NCBI GenBank assembly: GCA_015060485.1
Contig: SUYI01000019.1
Location: 1 to 64,000, forward strand
Source of the DNA: Prevotella sp.
GTDB taxonomy: Bacteria > Bacteroidota > Bacteroidia > Bacteroidales > Bacteroidaceae
DNA length: 64,000 bases
Reading direction: 5' to 3'
Each line of letters begins with the position of its first letter. Position 1 is the first letter of the stretch. A program made the translations under genes and the position numbers. Shown here one piece after another: positions 44,380 through 51,511 of this stretch. The notes below the pieces were generated by a model that searched no databases, was not told where the DNA came from, and worked only from the letters and a program-made list of their open reading frames with translations.

Positions 44380-45242
44380 AACTGAGCATAGTCATTGTCA
44401 GCTACAACGTCTGCCAGCTCTTGGACGAATGTCTCCAGAGCGTGGAACGAGCCCTCGACGGCATCGACGGCGACATCTACGTCGTCGACAACTGCTCCAG
44501 CGACGGTACTGTCGACACGCTGCGCCCCAAACATCCGCAGGTGCACTTCATTGCCAATGCTGAGAACGTCGGCTTTGCCCGCGCCAACAATCAGGCCATC
44601 CGTCAGTCCGACTCGGAATACGTGTTGCTGCTCAATCCCGATACGGTAGTCTATGAACCGACTATCAAGGGCTGTCTCGACTTTATGGACCAGCATCCTG
44701 AGGCGGGTGGAGCAGGGGTGCGCATGCTTACTCGCGAAGGCACTGTCGCTCCCGAGTCGCGTCGCGCCGTTCCCACACCATGGGTGTCAATGCTGAAGAT
44801 GCTGGGCTTCACCCGTCGTTACTATATGAGTTATCTGCCTTGGGATGAGCCCTCGCAGATTGAGGTCATCAGCGGAGCCTACTGCCTGCTGCGGCGTAAG
44901 GCGCTTGACCAGGTGGGGCTGCTCGACGAGGACTTCTTCATGTACGGCGAGGACATCGATCTGTCGTACCGCCTGCTGAAGGGCGGCTGGCAAAACTGGT
45001 TCCTGCCCTTCGACATCATTCACTACAAGGGCGAGTCGACCCAGAAGTCCAGCTTCCGCTACGTCCACGTGTTCTACCAGGCCATGCTCATCTTCTTCCG
45101 CAAGCACTACGGCCACCTCAGCTTCCTGCTCTCGTTGCCTATCAAGACCGCCATCTATTTCCGTGCCTTCCTGGCACTGCTCCACATGCTGACAGACCGC
45201 TTGCAGCAATTCCTCAACCCACGAAAAGACAACCACTCATGA
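44376..45242 (+). CDS. Glycosyltransferase family 2
   Basis: 288 residues. GT-A fold inverting glycosyltransferase: N-terminal [18 protein letters not shown], nucleotide-binding [11 protein letters not shown], the metal-site region LLLNPDTVV and the acceptor-side stretch [17 protein letters not shown]. The form matches rhamnosyl-type transferases in cell-surface polysaccharide synthesis; the sugar cannot be told. No membrane anchor except a weak hydrophobic C-terminal part (about 255-275). Overlaps its neighbours by 4 bp on both sides. Confidence 0.9.
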   Translation: MKLSIVIVSYNVCQLLDECLQSVERALDGIDGDIYVVDNCSSDGTVDTLRPKHPQVHFIANAENVGFARANNQAIRQSDSEYVLLLNPDTVVYEPTIKGCLDFMDQHPEAGGAGVRMLTREGTVAPESRRAVPTPWVSMLKMLGFTRRYYMSYLPWDEPSQIEVISGAYCLLRRKALDQVGLLDEDFFMYGEDIDLSYRLLKGGWQNWFLPFDIIHYKGESTQKSSFRYVHVFYQAMLIFFRKHYGHLSFLLSLPIKTAIYFRAFLALLHMLTDRLQQFLNPRKDNHS

Positions 45243-45751
45243 AAGTGTTACCCACCATCCGCCTGCGGGCCATCGAACCCGAAGACCTTGACCTGCTTTA
45301 CCAGATTGAGAACGACTCCAGCCTCTGGGATGTCGGAACCACCAACGTGCCTTATTCGCGCTATACCTTGCACGACTACATCGCCACCTCAGCCGATGAT
45401 ATCTATGCCGACCGCCAGGTGCGCCTGGTCATCGACAACGAAGCCGGTCAGACGGTGGGCATTGTCGACCTGGTACGGTTCGAACCGCAACACCAACGTG
45501 CAGAGGCAGGCATTGTCATCCAGAAGTCATGCCGCTGTCAGGGCTATGCCACCGCAGCACTTTCCGAACTCCGTGCCTATGCCCTGCGCATATTGCACCT
45601 TCACCAGCTCTACGCCGTCGTGAAAAGCAACAATGCGGCAGCCCTTCATGTGTTCCAAAATGTGGGCTTTACAGAGCAGAATGTGCTGAAGGAATGGCTC
45701 TTCGACGGACGAAAATACCACGATGCCCATCTTTTGCAAAGTTTTTTATAA
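45239..45751 (+). CDS. GNAT family N-acetyltransferase
   Basis: 170 residues. RimJ/RimL-like acetyltransferase: N-terminal IRLRAIEPEDLDLLYQIEN, acetyl-CoA-binding loop region IVIQKSCRCQGYATAAL and the NNAALHVFQNVGF stretch. Substrate unknown. Start overlaps the glycosyltransferase stop by 4 bp, closing the recR operon. Confidence 0.9.
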   Translation: MKVLPTIRLRAIEPEDLDLLYQIENDSSLWDVGTTNVPYSRYTLHDYIATSADDIYADRQVRLVIDNEAGQTVGIVDLVRFEPQHQRAEAGIVIQKSCRCQGYATAALSELRAYALRILHLHQLYAVVKSNNAAALHVFQNVGFTEQNVLKEWLFDGRKYHDAHLLQSFL

Positions 45752-45768
45752 AGTTTTCGCCAAAAAGT

Positions 45769-45799
45769 TTTGCCGATTCGAAAATTCTATGTACCTTTG
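45769..45799 (+). promoter_or_regulatory. tRNA-Asp promoter
   Basis: TTTG (45769-45772) and TACCTTTG (45792-45799), 19 bp apart, about 30 bp before the first tRNA. Confidence 0.8.
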
Positions 45800-45829
45800 C
45801 ACCCGCTAAACGACAAAAGCGACTATTCT

Positions 45830-45906
45830 GGTGCGTTAGTTCAGTAGGTTAGAATGCCTGCCTGTCACGCAGGAGGTCACGAGTTCGAGTCTCGTACGCA
45901 CCGCCA
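45830..45906 (+). tRNA. tRNA-Asp (GTC), with encoded CCA
   Basis: Acceptor GGTGCGT/ACGCACC, anticodon loop CTGTCAC with GTC, T loop TTCGAGT, discriminator G and encoded CCA. First of two identical bodies 107 bp apart. Confidence 0.95.
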
Positions 45907-45936
45907 GAACACAAGTCAAAACGAGTCGCAAAGCAA

Positions 45937-46010
45937 GGTGCGTTAGTTCAGTAGGTTAGAATGCCTGCCTGTCACGCAGGAGGTCACGAGTTCGAGTCTC
46001 GTACGCACCG
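45937..46010 (+). tRNA. tRNA-Asp (GTC), no encoded CCA
   Basis: Body identical to the first copy, but the discriminator G is followed by CAA rather than CCA, so the 3' end must be added by the nucleotidyltransferase. Cotranscribed with copy 1. Confidence 0.95.
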
Positions 46011-46027
46011 CAATGAAAAGTAAGCAG

Positions 46028-46061
46028 CTCACTGGACCTCAACCGTTCGGTGAGTTTTTTT
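46028..46061 (+). terminator. tRNA operon terminator
   Basis: CTCACTG (46028-46034) pairs with CGGTGAG (46048-46054) and a T run follows. Confidence 0.8.
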
Positions 46062-46078
46062 ATAACTATACTAATAAT

Positions 46079-47119
46079 ATGAAACAAACCATTCTTGTTA
46101 CTGGCGGCACGGGTTTCATAGGAAGCCACACCACCGTAGAACTGCAAAATGCAGGCTACAAAGTAGTCATTGTCGACAACCTCTCCAATTCCAATGCCAA
46201 CGTGGTCGACGGCATTGAGAAAATCACCGGCATCCGTCCTGATTTCATTCAGGCCGACTGCTGCGATTTCGATGCTATGGAGAATATCTTCCGTAAATAT
46301 CCCGATATCGAAGGCATCATCCACTTTGCTGCCTCGAAGGCCGTTGGCGAGAGTGTCGAGAAGCCATTGATGTACTACCGTAACAACCTTACTTCGCTCA
46401 TCAACCTGTTGGAGCTCATGCCGAAGTATGACGTCAAGGGCATCATCTTCTCCTCGTCGTGCACCGTTTATGGCCAGCCCTCGCAGGAGCATCTGCCTGT
46501 CACTGAGGATGCGCCAATCCAGAAGGCCATGTCACCCTACGGTAACACCAAGCAGATCAACGAGGAAATCATCCAGGACTATATCCACAGCGGTGCGCCC
46601 ATCAAGTCGATCATCCTGCGCTATTTCAACCCCATTGGCGCACATCCCACTGCACTCATCGGCGAGCTGCCCAACGGCGTGCCCATGAACCTCATCCCCT
46701 TCGTCACACAAACCGCTATGGGTATTCGTCAGCAGCTGAAGATTTTCGGCAACGACTACAACACACCCGACAAGACCTGCATCCGCGACTACATCTATGT
46801 TGTCGATTTGGCCAAGGCTCACGTCAAGGCGATGGAGCGCGTGCTCGACAAGCCTGAGACCGACGCCGTCGAGGTGTTCAACGTTGGTACCGGCAAGGGA
46901 CTTTCTACGCTGGAAGTGGTCGAGGGCTTTGAGAAGGCTACCGGCGTGAAGGTCAACTGGGCTTACGCTCCGCGTCGCGAGGGCGATATCGAACAGGTGT
47001 GGGGCAATGTCGACAAGGCCAACAAAGTACTGGGCTGGAAGGCTGAGACGCCTACCGAGGAAGTGCTGAAGTCCGCATGGAAGTGGCAACAGAAACTGCG
47101 TGAGGACGGCATACAATAA
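46079..47119 (+). CDS. galE: UDP-glucose 4-epimerase
   Basis: 346 residues. Interconverts UDP-glucose and UDP-galactose for galactose use and envelope sugars. NAD-binding TGGTGFIGSHT at the start, Ser in FSSSCTVYG and catalytic YxxxK in SPYGNTK. Start was chosen at 46079; an upstream in-frame ATG at 46013 overlaps the tRNA terminator. It has no promoter of its own that I can see, so it may depend on read-through from the tRNA unit. Confidence 0.95.
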   Translation: MKQTILVTGGTGFIGSHTTVELQNAGYKVVIVDNLSNSNANVVDGIEKITGIRPDFIQADCCDFDAMENIFRKYPDIEGIIHFAASKAVGESVEKPLMYYRNNLTSLINLLELMPKYDVKGIIFSSSCTVYGQPSQEHLPVTEDAPIQKAMSPYGNTKQINEEIIQDYIHSGAPIKSIILRYFNPIGAHPTALIGELPNGVPMNLIPFVTQTAMGIRQQLKIFGNDYNTPDKTCIRDYIYVVDLAKAHVKAMERVLDKPETDAVEVFNVGTGKGLSTLEVVEGFEKATGVKVNWAYAPRREGDIEQVWGNVDKANKVLGWKAETPTEEVLKSAWKWQQKLREDGIQ

Positions 47120-47149
47120 GCCGTCGCTCGCAGACCAGACAGATACGAA

Positions 47150-47181
47150 AAACCTCTCGGGCTCGTTGCTCGGGAGGTTTC
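47150..47181 (+). terminator. galE terminator
   Basis: AACCTC...GAGGTT stem of 12 bp with two wobble pairs around TCGTT, followed by TCTTTT. Confidence 0.75.
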
Positions 47182-47191
47182 TTTTGCTGTG

Positions 47192-47263
47192 AGGTGCCTG
47201 GCGGATTCGAACCGCCGTAGACGGTTTTGCAGACCGTTGACTAAGCCACTCATCCAAGGCACC
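47192..47263 (-). tRNA. tRNA-Cys (GCA)
   Basis: On the minus strand: acceptor GGTGCCT/AGGCACC, anticodon loop CTGCAAA with GCA, discriminator U, no encoded CCA. The first nine bases (GGTGCCTTG) also occur in the precursor leader near 47323-47331, in a small hairpin. Confidence 0.93.
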
Positions 47264-47338
47264 GTTTCAGCGAATAAAAGCGAAGCTCGTTCAACTTTTT
47301 GAGTGTAGGTGTCTGACCTAAGGTCAAGGCACCATTTC

Positions 47339-47512
47339 TTATTTGCGGGTGCAAAGGTACGAATTATCCTTGACACTACCAAACTTTTTGCAATTTTTTT
47401 TCAGCTCGCAGTCGCGACAAGGGTCTCCGCCCTCGCGAAAGTTATCGTAGCATCGCCATGCGGCATACCCCACAGCGCCCAAAATGATAATCGCCGTTAG
47501 AATATATTGCAT
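47339..47512 (-). CDS. FeoB-associated Cys-rich membrane protein-like
   Basis: 57 residues: one membrane segment (about 3-17, ILTAIIILGAVGYAAW) then a short cytosolic Cys-rich tail with CRDCELKKNCKKFG. This is the layout of the FeoB-associated Cys-rich family. In many genomes it lies beside feoB; here feoAB is 12 kb away. It follows the lipid kinase gene on the same strand. Its 3' end contains the tRNA-Cys promoter. An ATG at 47521 adds three residues. Confidence 0.7.
   Translation of the reverse strand: MQYILTAIIILGAVGYAAWRCYDNFREGGDPCRDCELKKNCKKFGSVKDNSYLCTRK
47352..47383 (-). promoter_or_regulatory. tRNA-Cys promoter inside a coding region
   Basis: Minus-strand TACCTTTG (47352-47359) with TTTG (47380-47383) 20 bp upstream. 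Both lie within the last codons of the Cys-rich protein gene. Confidence 0.75.
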
Positions 47513-47552
47513 ACTTCCCATCCCATCAAATCATATCGCTCACCTCTCACCT

Positions 47553-48599
47553 CTAATTTCTAAGCTTGCGCAGCAACACCTTGTTGATGGCCTGAATGCG
47601 TCGGCCGCTCTTCTCCAGGTCCTGGGCAATGTCTTCGCGTACATTATTAATATTATTAAAGAAGTCGCTGAAGGCGTTCAGTAGCTGGTTGGGCTGCGCC
47701 TCGTCCTCCGGCCGGTCGGGATTCGTCACGATGCGGATGCCCAGATGCTCTACGTGCACGTCGATGTCGTTGTCGGTCATGATGGGATCGCCGTCGTAGT
47801 GAATGGCTCCCGGCTCCTTGCGGTGAATGTGCAGGCTGCGCGTGCGGAAGGTCTTGATTTTCGAGTTGTTGCCCAGCGTCTTCATAAATAGGTCGGCGGC
47901 AATCTGCGGTGCGTCCAGCACGTCGAAGGGTTCCATGACGATGACGTCCAGTTCGCCGTCCTTCATCGTCGCACCGGGTGCGATGTAGGCGTTGTTGCCG
48001 TATTGCGATGCATTGGCACAGGCTATCAGGAATGCCTTGTAGCGTTTCGTGCCCGTCTCGTCTACGATTTCGTACGTCTCCGGCTTGTATTTCAGTCCCT
48101 CCTTCAGCACGTTTTCCACGTAGGTGATGGGTCCGCGTTTGCCGGCTTCGGCGAATTTCAGCGAGATGAAAGCGTCGAACCCCATGCCGCAGGTGCAGAA
48201 GAACGGCAGTCCGTTGATCATGCCGTAGTCGAAGGCCTCTATCTGGCATTGGTTGATCAGCTCCAGCGCCTTGCTGCTGCTCATGGGGATGCACAGATGG
48301 CGGGCCAGTCCGTTGCCCGACCCCGTAGGAATAATGCCCAGCGCCGTTTTCGTGTGCACCAGTGAGCGCGCCACTTCGTTCACCGTACCGTCACCGCCTA
48401 CGGCCACCACGATGTCCACTCCGGCCGCTGCGGCTTCGTTGGCTATCTCGGCTGCATTGCCGCGATAAGCCGTCTGGCGCATCTCGTAGTCGAACCGCTC
48501 GTGATCCAATATCTCTTCAATCAGCCCAGGGATGTGTTCCTTACTGCCGGTGCCCGAAATAGGGTTCACGATGAACGTTATTTTGAGTTTTTTCTTCAT
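47553..48599 (-). CDS. Diacylglycerol kinase family lipid kinase
   Basis: 348 residues. DAGK/YegS-type fold: FIVNPISGTGSKEH at the start, nucleotide-binding VAVGGDGTVNEV and GIIPTGSGNGLARHL. It phosphorylates a lipid hydroxyl; the substrate may be diacylglycerol or, given the divergent serine palmitoyltransferase, a sphingoid lipid (inference). Bases just past its stop are heptamer-rich (CTCACCTCTCACCTC, 47540-47555). Confidence 0.92.
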   Translation of the reverse strand: MKKKLKITFIVNPISGTGSKEHIPGLIEEILDHERFDYEMRQTAYRGNAAEIANEAAAAGVDIVVAVGGDGTVNEVARSLVHTKTALGIIPTGSGNGLARHLCIPMSSSKALELINQCQIEAFDYGMINGLPFFCTCGMGFDAFISLKFAEAGKRGPITYVENVLKEGLKYKPETYEIVDETGTKRYKAFLIACANASQYGNNAYIAPGATMKDGELDVIVMEPFDVLDAPQIAADLFMKTLGNNSKIKTFRTRSLHIHRKEPGAIHYDGDPIMTDNDIDVHVEHLGIRIVTNPDRPEDEAQPNQLLNAFSDFFNNINNVREDIAQDLEKSGRRIQAINKVLLRKLRN

Positions 48600-48607
48600 T
48601 CTGACGG

Positions 48608-48615
48608 CAAAATTA
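48608..48615 (-). promoter_or_regulatory. Lipid kinase -7 element
   Basis: Minus-strand TAATTTTG, 8 bp before the start codon, giving a very short or absent leader. Confidence 0.65.
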
Positions 48616-48633
48616 CGAAATATTTCTCATTTT

Positions 48634-48666
48634 TTTGCACTATTTCTAAAAAAATGTGTACCTTTG
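48634..48666 (+). promoter_or_regulatory. Serine palmitoyltransferase promoter
   Basis: TTTG (48634-48637) and TACCTTTG (48659-48666), 21 bp apart. Confidence 0.8.
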
Positions 48667-48708
48667 CAGTCTGAAAACAAATATGTGGCTTCGGCTGCAC
48701 CTATTTTT

Positions 48709-49896
48709 ATGGGACAATTACAAGAAAAATACAAGCTTTATCGTGAGCCCCAGAAGTTTATGGAGGCTGACGTATATCCTTATTTCCGCGCCATTGAGGG
48801 CAAGCAGGGAACAGAGGTAGAGATGGGCGGTCACAAAGTCCTGATGTTCGGTTCCAACGCCTACACAGGCCTTACGGGCGACCAGCGCATCATCGATGCT
48901 GCCAAGGCGGCTCTCGACAAGTATGGCTCCGGCTGCGCAGGAAGCCGTTTCCTCAACGGAACGCTCGACCTGCACGTGCAGTTGGAAAAGGAGATTTCGG
49001 AGTTCATCGGTAAGGACGACTGTTTGTGCTTCTCGACCGGTTTCTCGGTCAATCAGGGTGTCTTGGCTATGGTAGTTGGCAAGGACGACTACATCATCTG
49101 CGACGATCGCGACCACGCCAGTATTGTGGACGGTCGTCGTCTTTCGTTTGCCAAGCAGCTTCACTACAAGCACAACGACATGGAAGACTTGGAGCGCGTG
49201 CTGCAGAAGTTGCCCTATGATGCCATCAAGCTCATCGTCGTCGACGGCGTGTTCTCGATGGAGGGCGACTTGGCTAAACTGCCCGAGATTGTCGAACTGA
49301 AGCACAAGTACAACTGCTCCATCATGGTCGACGAGGCCCATGGCATCGGCGTATTCGGTAAGCAGGGGCGTGGCGTGTGCGACCACTTCGGACTCACCGA
49401 CGAGGTCGACCTCATCATGGGAACATTCTCGAAGTCGCTGGCCAGCATCGGTGGTTTCATCGCTTCCGACTGGGACACCATCAACTTCCTGCGTCACACC
49501 TGCCGCACTTATATCTTCTCGGCGTCGAACACCCCCGCAGCCACCGCTGCCGCTATGACTGCCCTGCACATCATCCAGCAAGAACCCGAGCGCATCCAGG
49601 CTCTGTGGGATGTCACCCATTACGCTCTGAAGCGTTTCCGCGAGGAAGGCTTCGAGATTGGCGACACCGAGAGCCCTATCATTCCCCTTTACGTGCGCGA
49701 CGTCGACAAGACGTTCCTCGTCACCTCGCTTGCCTTCAAGGCCGGCGTGTTCATCAATCCCGTCATTCCGCCCGCCTGTGCCCCGCAGGACACGCTGGTG
49801 CGCTATGCCTTGATGGCCACCCATACCAAGGAGCAGGTCGACCGTTCCGTTGTCGCACTGAAGAAAATCTTTGTAGAGCAAGGGATTATTAAATAA
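48709..49896 (+). CDS. Serine palmitoyltransferase
   Basis: 395 residues, a PLP alpha-oxoamine synthase. Condenses serine with an acyl-CoA as the first step of sphingolipid synthesis, a Bacteroidales hallmark. The N-terminus (MGQLQEKYKLYREPQKFM) and EVEMGGHKVLMFGSNAYTGL are those of the Bacteroides enzyme rather than of KBL or BioF. PLP-binding Lys242 is in GTFSKSLASIGGF; VDEAHGIGVFG is present. Start at 48709 is 43 bp after the -7 element; no earlier in-frame ATG after the promoter. BioF is a less likely alternative. Confidence 0.9.
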   Translation: MGQLQEKYKLYREPQKFMEADVYPYFRAIEGKQGTEVEMGGHKVLMFGSNAYTGLTGDQRIIDAAKAALDKYGSGCAGSRFLNGTLDLHVQLEKEISEFIGKDDCLCFSTGFSVNQGVLAMVVGKDDYIICDDRDHASIVDGRRLSFAKQLHYKHNDMEDLERVLQKLPYDAIKLIVVDGVFSMEGDLAKLPEIVELKHKYNCSIMVDEAHGIGVFGKQGRGVCDHFGLTDEVDLIMGTFSKSLASIGGFIASDWDTINFLRHTCRTYIFSASNTPAATAAAMTALHIIQQEPERIQALWDVTHYALKRFREEGFEIGDTESPIIPLYVRDVDKTFLVTSLAFKAGVFINPVIPPACAPQDTLVRYALMATHTKEQVDRSVVALKKIFVEQGIIK

Positions 49897-49910
49897 TAAT
49901 TGCCAAAAAA

Positions 49911-49941
49911 TTTGCACGGGTGCAGAATTTTTCGTAATTTT
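49911..49941 (+). promoter_or_regulatory. tRNA-Pro promoter
   Basis: TTTG (49911-49914) and TAATTTTG (49934-49941), 19 bp apart. Confidence 0.8.
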
Positions 49942-49960
49942 GCACCCGCTTTTTAAGGCA

Positions 49961-50033
49961 CGGGGCGTAGCGCAGTTGGTAGCGCACCTGGTTTGGGACC
50001 AGGATGTCGCAGGTTCGAGTCCTGTCGCCCCGA
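49961..50033 (+). tRNA. tRNA-Pro (TGG)
   Basis: Acceptor CGGGGCG/CGCCCCG, anticodon loop TTTGGGA with TGG, T loop TTCGAGT, discriminator A, no encoded CCA. Confidence 0.95.
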
Positions 50034-50037
50034 CAAA

Positions 50038-50080
50038 AGAAAAGGCTATTGTGTTGAAACCAACATGATAGCCTTTTCTT
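50038..50080 (+). terminator. tRNA-Pro terminator
   Basis: AGAAAAGGCTATTGTGTTG (50038-50056) pairs with 50061-50079 with one or two mismatches around AAAC. Confidence 0.8.
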
Positions 50081-50113
50081 ATTGCACTCTTTTTGTAAAA
50101 ATCCTGTGAATAA

Positions 50114-50145
50114 TTTGTGGGTGTCATTTTTATTCACTATCTTTG
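50114..50145 (+). promoter_or_regulatory. Promoter of a short transcript
   Basis: TTTG (50114-50117) and TATCTTTG (50138-50145), 20 bp apart. Transcription should begin near 50152. Confidence 0.75.
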
Positions 50146-50168
50146 CAATCATATTTCCGACTAAAAAT

Positions 50169-50252
50169 ATGAATGCTAAAACAGTAAACCTCCAGGAATG
50201 GGAGCCCTTCGGCGGCGGAGGGTTCGGGACGTCCTGTTTCCGCGTCACATAG
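50169..50252 (+). CDS. Small peptide, 27 residues, in a short monocistronic transcript
   Basis: ATG 24 bp after a consensus promoter opens MNAKTVNLQEWEPFGGGGF followed by GTSCFRVT and TAG. The Gly run and a single Cys are notable. The transcript would end at the hairpin near 50315, about 165 nt in all. Its second half can pair with itself: CCTGTTTC near 50233 with GGGACAGG near 50255, and GGGTGGC-TTTC-GCCC near 50265. It could be a coding sRNA, a leader peptide or a noncoding RNA with a chance frame. I do not know the family and no modification enzymes are adjacent. Confidence 0.4.
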   Translation: MNAKTVNLQEWEPFGGGGFGTSCFRVT

Positions 50253-50288
50253 AAGGGACAGGTGGGTGGCTTTCGCCCGAGAAAAGTA

Positions 50289-50320
50289 AAAGGGAGTCCG
50301 AATGGAACTCCCTTTATTGT
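50289..50320 (+). terminator. Terminator of the short transcript
   Basis: AAAGGGAGT (50289-50297) pairs with ACTCCCTTT (50307-50315); ATTGTTTGTTT follows. Also lies 3' of rpmA on the other strand. Confidence 0.7.
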
Positions 50321-50360
50321 TTGTTTGGAATAAATTTTTGTTGTTTTGTTTTCTGCGGCG

Positions 50361-50618
50361 TTATGCTTCAGGAATTACCGAAACCACGCTCTTGTCGCGC
50401 TTGCCCTTGTGGAACTGAACAGTACCATCGCAGAGTGCGTACAGCGTATCGTCCTTACCCATAGCCACGTTGTTGCCTGCGTTGTGCTTTGAGCCACGCT
50501 GGCGAACGATGATGTTACCAGCAACAACTTTCTGACCACCGAAAATCTTCACGCCAAGTCGCTGAGCTGCTGACTCGCGTCCGTTCTTAGAACTACCTAC
50601 ACCTTTTTTATGTGCCAT
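50361..50618 (-). CDS. rpmA: Ribosomal protein L27
   Basis: 85 residues. [36 protein letters not shown] and the VGMGKD-like [10 protein letters not shown] are universal L27 motifs. The N-terminus lacks the cleaved extension of Firmicutes L27. It follows rplU by 18 bp, the usual pairing. Confidence 0.98.
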   Translation of the reverse strand: MAHKKGVGSSKNGRESAAQRLGVKIFGGQKVVAGNIIVRQRGSKHNAGNNVAMGKDDTLYALCDGTVQFHKGKRDKSVVSVIPEA

Positions 50619-50636
50619 AATGTGTTCCTCCTGATT

Positions 50637-50954
50637 TTAAGCGATTACTGATTTAACTTCTACCTGGGTGTACTGCTGACGGTGACCGTTGCGCTTGCGA
50701 GAGTCCTTACGACGCTTCATCTTGAACACGATGACCTTCTCACCCTTTACCAGTGGGTTAACCACCTCACATACTACTTTTGCGCCGCTTACGGTGGGTG
50801 CGCCTACCTGTACTGAGCCTTCATTGTCGACAAGCAGTACCTTGTCGAATTCAACAGTTTTTCCGGCTTCCACATCCTTCATGTGGTTTACGAAGAGCTT
50901 TTTGCCCTCCTCAGCCTTGAACTGCTGACCGTTGATTTCTACAATTGCGTACAT
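50637..50954 (-). CDS. rplU: Ribosomal protein L21
   Basis: 105 residues. [20 protein letters not shown] at the start and the C-terminal [19 protein letters not shown] are typical L21. First gene of rplU-rpmA. The leader from the -7 element at 51045 is about 85 nt and could hold autogenous control. Confidence 0.98.
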   Translation of the reverse strand: MYAIVEINGQQFKAEEGKKLFVNHMKDVEAGKTVEFDKVLLVDNEGSVQVGAPTVSGAKVVCEVVNPLVKGEKVIVFKMKRRKDSRKRNGHRQQYTQVEVKSVIA

Positions 50955-51044
50955 TGTTGTTTATTAATTGTTTAACGGGTTTTTCCGCATGGCGTGTCGC
51001 TTCGTGCAACAGCTTTCTTGAGCCACCACGGACTAAATCGGACG

Positions 51045-51052
51045 CAAAGGTA
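51045..51052 (-). promoter_or_regulatory. rplU-rpmA -7 element
   Basis: Minus-strand TACCTTTG, about 90 bp before the rplU start codon. Confidence 0.7.
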
Positions 51053-51061
51053 CTAATTTTC

Positions 51062-51175
51062 TTTGAACTATGAACTTTGAGCTCTGGACTTTATGGTAAG
51101 TTTTAGTATAATTTAACAAATCTATCGTCCTTACCTCTTTCCTCTTACCTCTTTCCACTTTCCACTCACCTCTAA
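51062..51175. repeat. Mixed heptamer-like intergenic repeats
   Basis: GAACTATGAACTTTGAGCTC (TTTGAAC type) at 51066-51085 and CTTACCTCTTTCCTCTTACC, CCACTCACCTCTAAA (CTYACCT type) at 51130-51175. Both heptamer families meet in one gap. Confidence 0.65.
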
Positions 51176-51177
51176 AA

Positions 51178-51266
51178 TAATAAAGCGGTGACCCTCACAG
51201 GCAACCGCTCTATATCTTCAATAGGTATTAGTCCTTTTAAGGTAAAAAGATTGTTTTCAGGATAAC
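51178..51266 (-). ncRNA. Candidate small RNA with own promoter and terminator
   Basis: On the minus strand a full promoter (below) is followed by about 85 nt and a hairpin AGCGGT/ACCGCT (51184-51209) ending in TTATTATTTT. No ATG-started frame exists in it. The 557-bp gap 50955-51511 holds this unit, the rplU promoter, repeats and the TonB-receptor promoter. Confidence 0.5.
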
Positions 51267-51271
51267 AGCTG

Positions 51272-51303
51272 CAAATTTACGACATTTTTTATTATCTGAC
51301 AAA
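51272..51303 (-). promoter_or_regulatory. Promoter of the candidate small RNA
   Basis: Minus-strand TAAATTTG (51272-51279) with TTTG (51300-51303) 20 bp upstream. Confidence 0.7.
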
Positions 51304-51464
51304 CTTTTCGCGAAAAAAATTTAAAAAAATATGCTGTGCGCCCACACAATTGTATTTTCCCTGTAAAAAGTTAATAAATCTATGCGTAATCGATTGAAAA
51401 ATTGATTTATCTTAATAAATTGCCCGTTTATCGGAATTGAGATGCAAAATCCCCATAAATGTGG

Positions 51465-51496
51465 ATTGTGGGTTGTCGTGGGAATGACTACCTTTG
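51465..51496 (+). promoter_or_regulatory. TonB-dependent receptor promoter
   Basis: ATTG (51465-51468) and TACCTTTG (51489-51496), 20 bp apart, 15 bp before the start codon. Confidence 0.7.
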
Positions 51497-51511
51497 CAGC
51501 CGGAAAAGATT

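Noticed and set aside
48718..50127. 469-codon minus-strand frame over serine palmitoyltransferase and tRNA-Pro
   Set aside because: It runs through a tRNA gene and is antisense to a well-supported enzyme.
50955..51044. Riboswitch in the rplU leader
   Set aside because: The leader is short and I could not find a known riboswitch core; autogenous control by L21 remains possible but is not shown.
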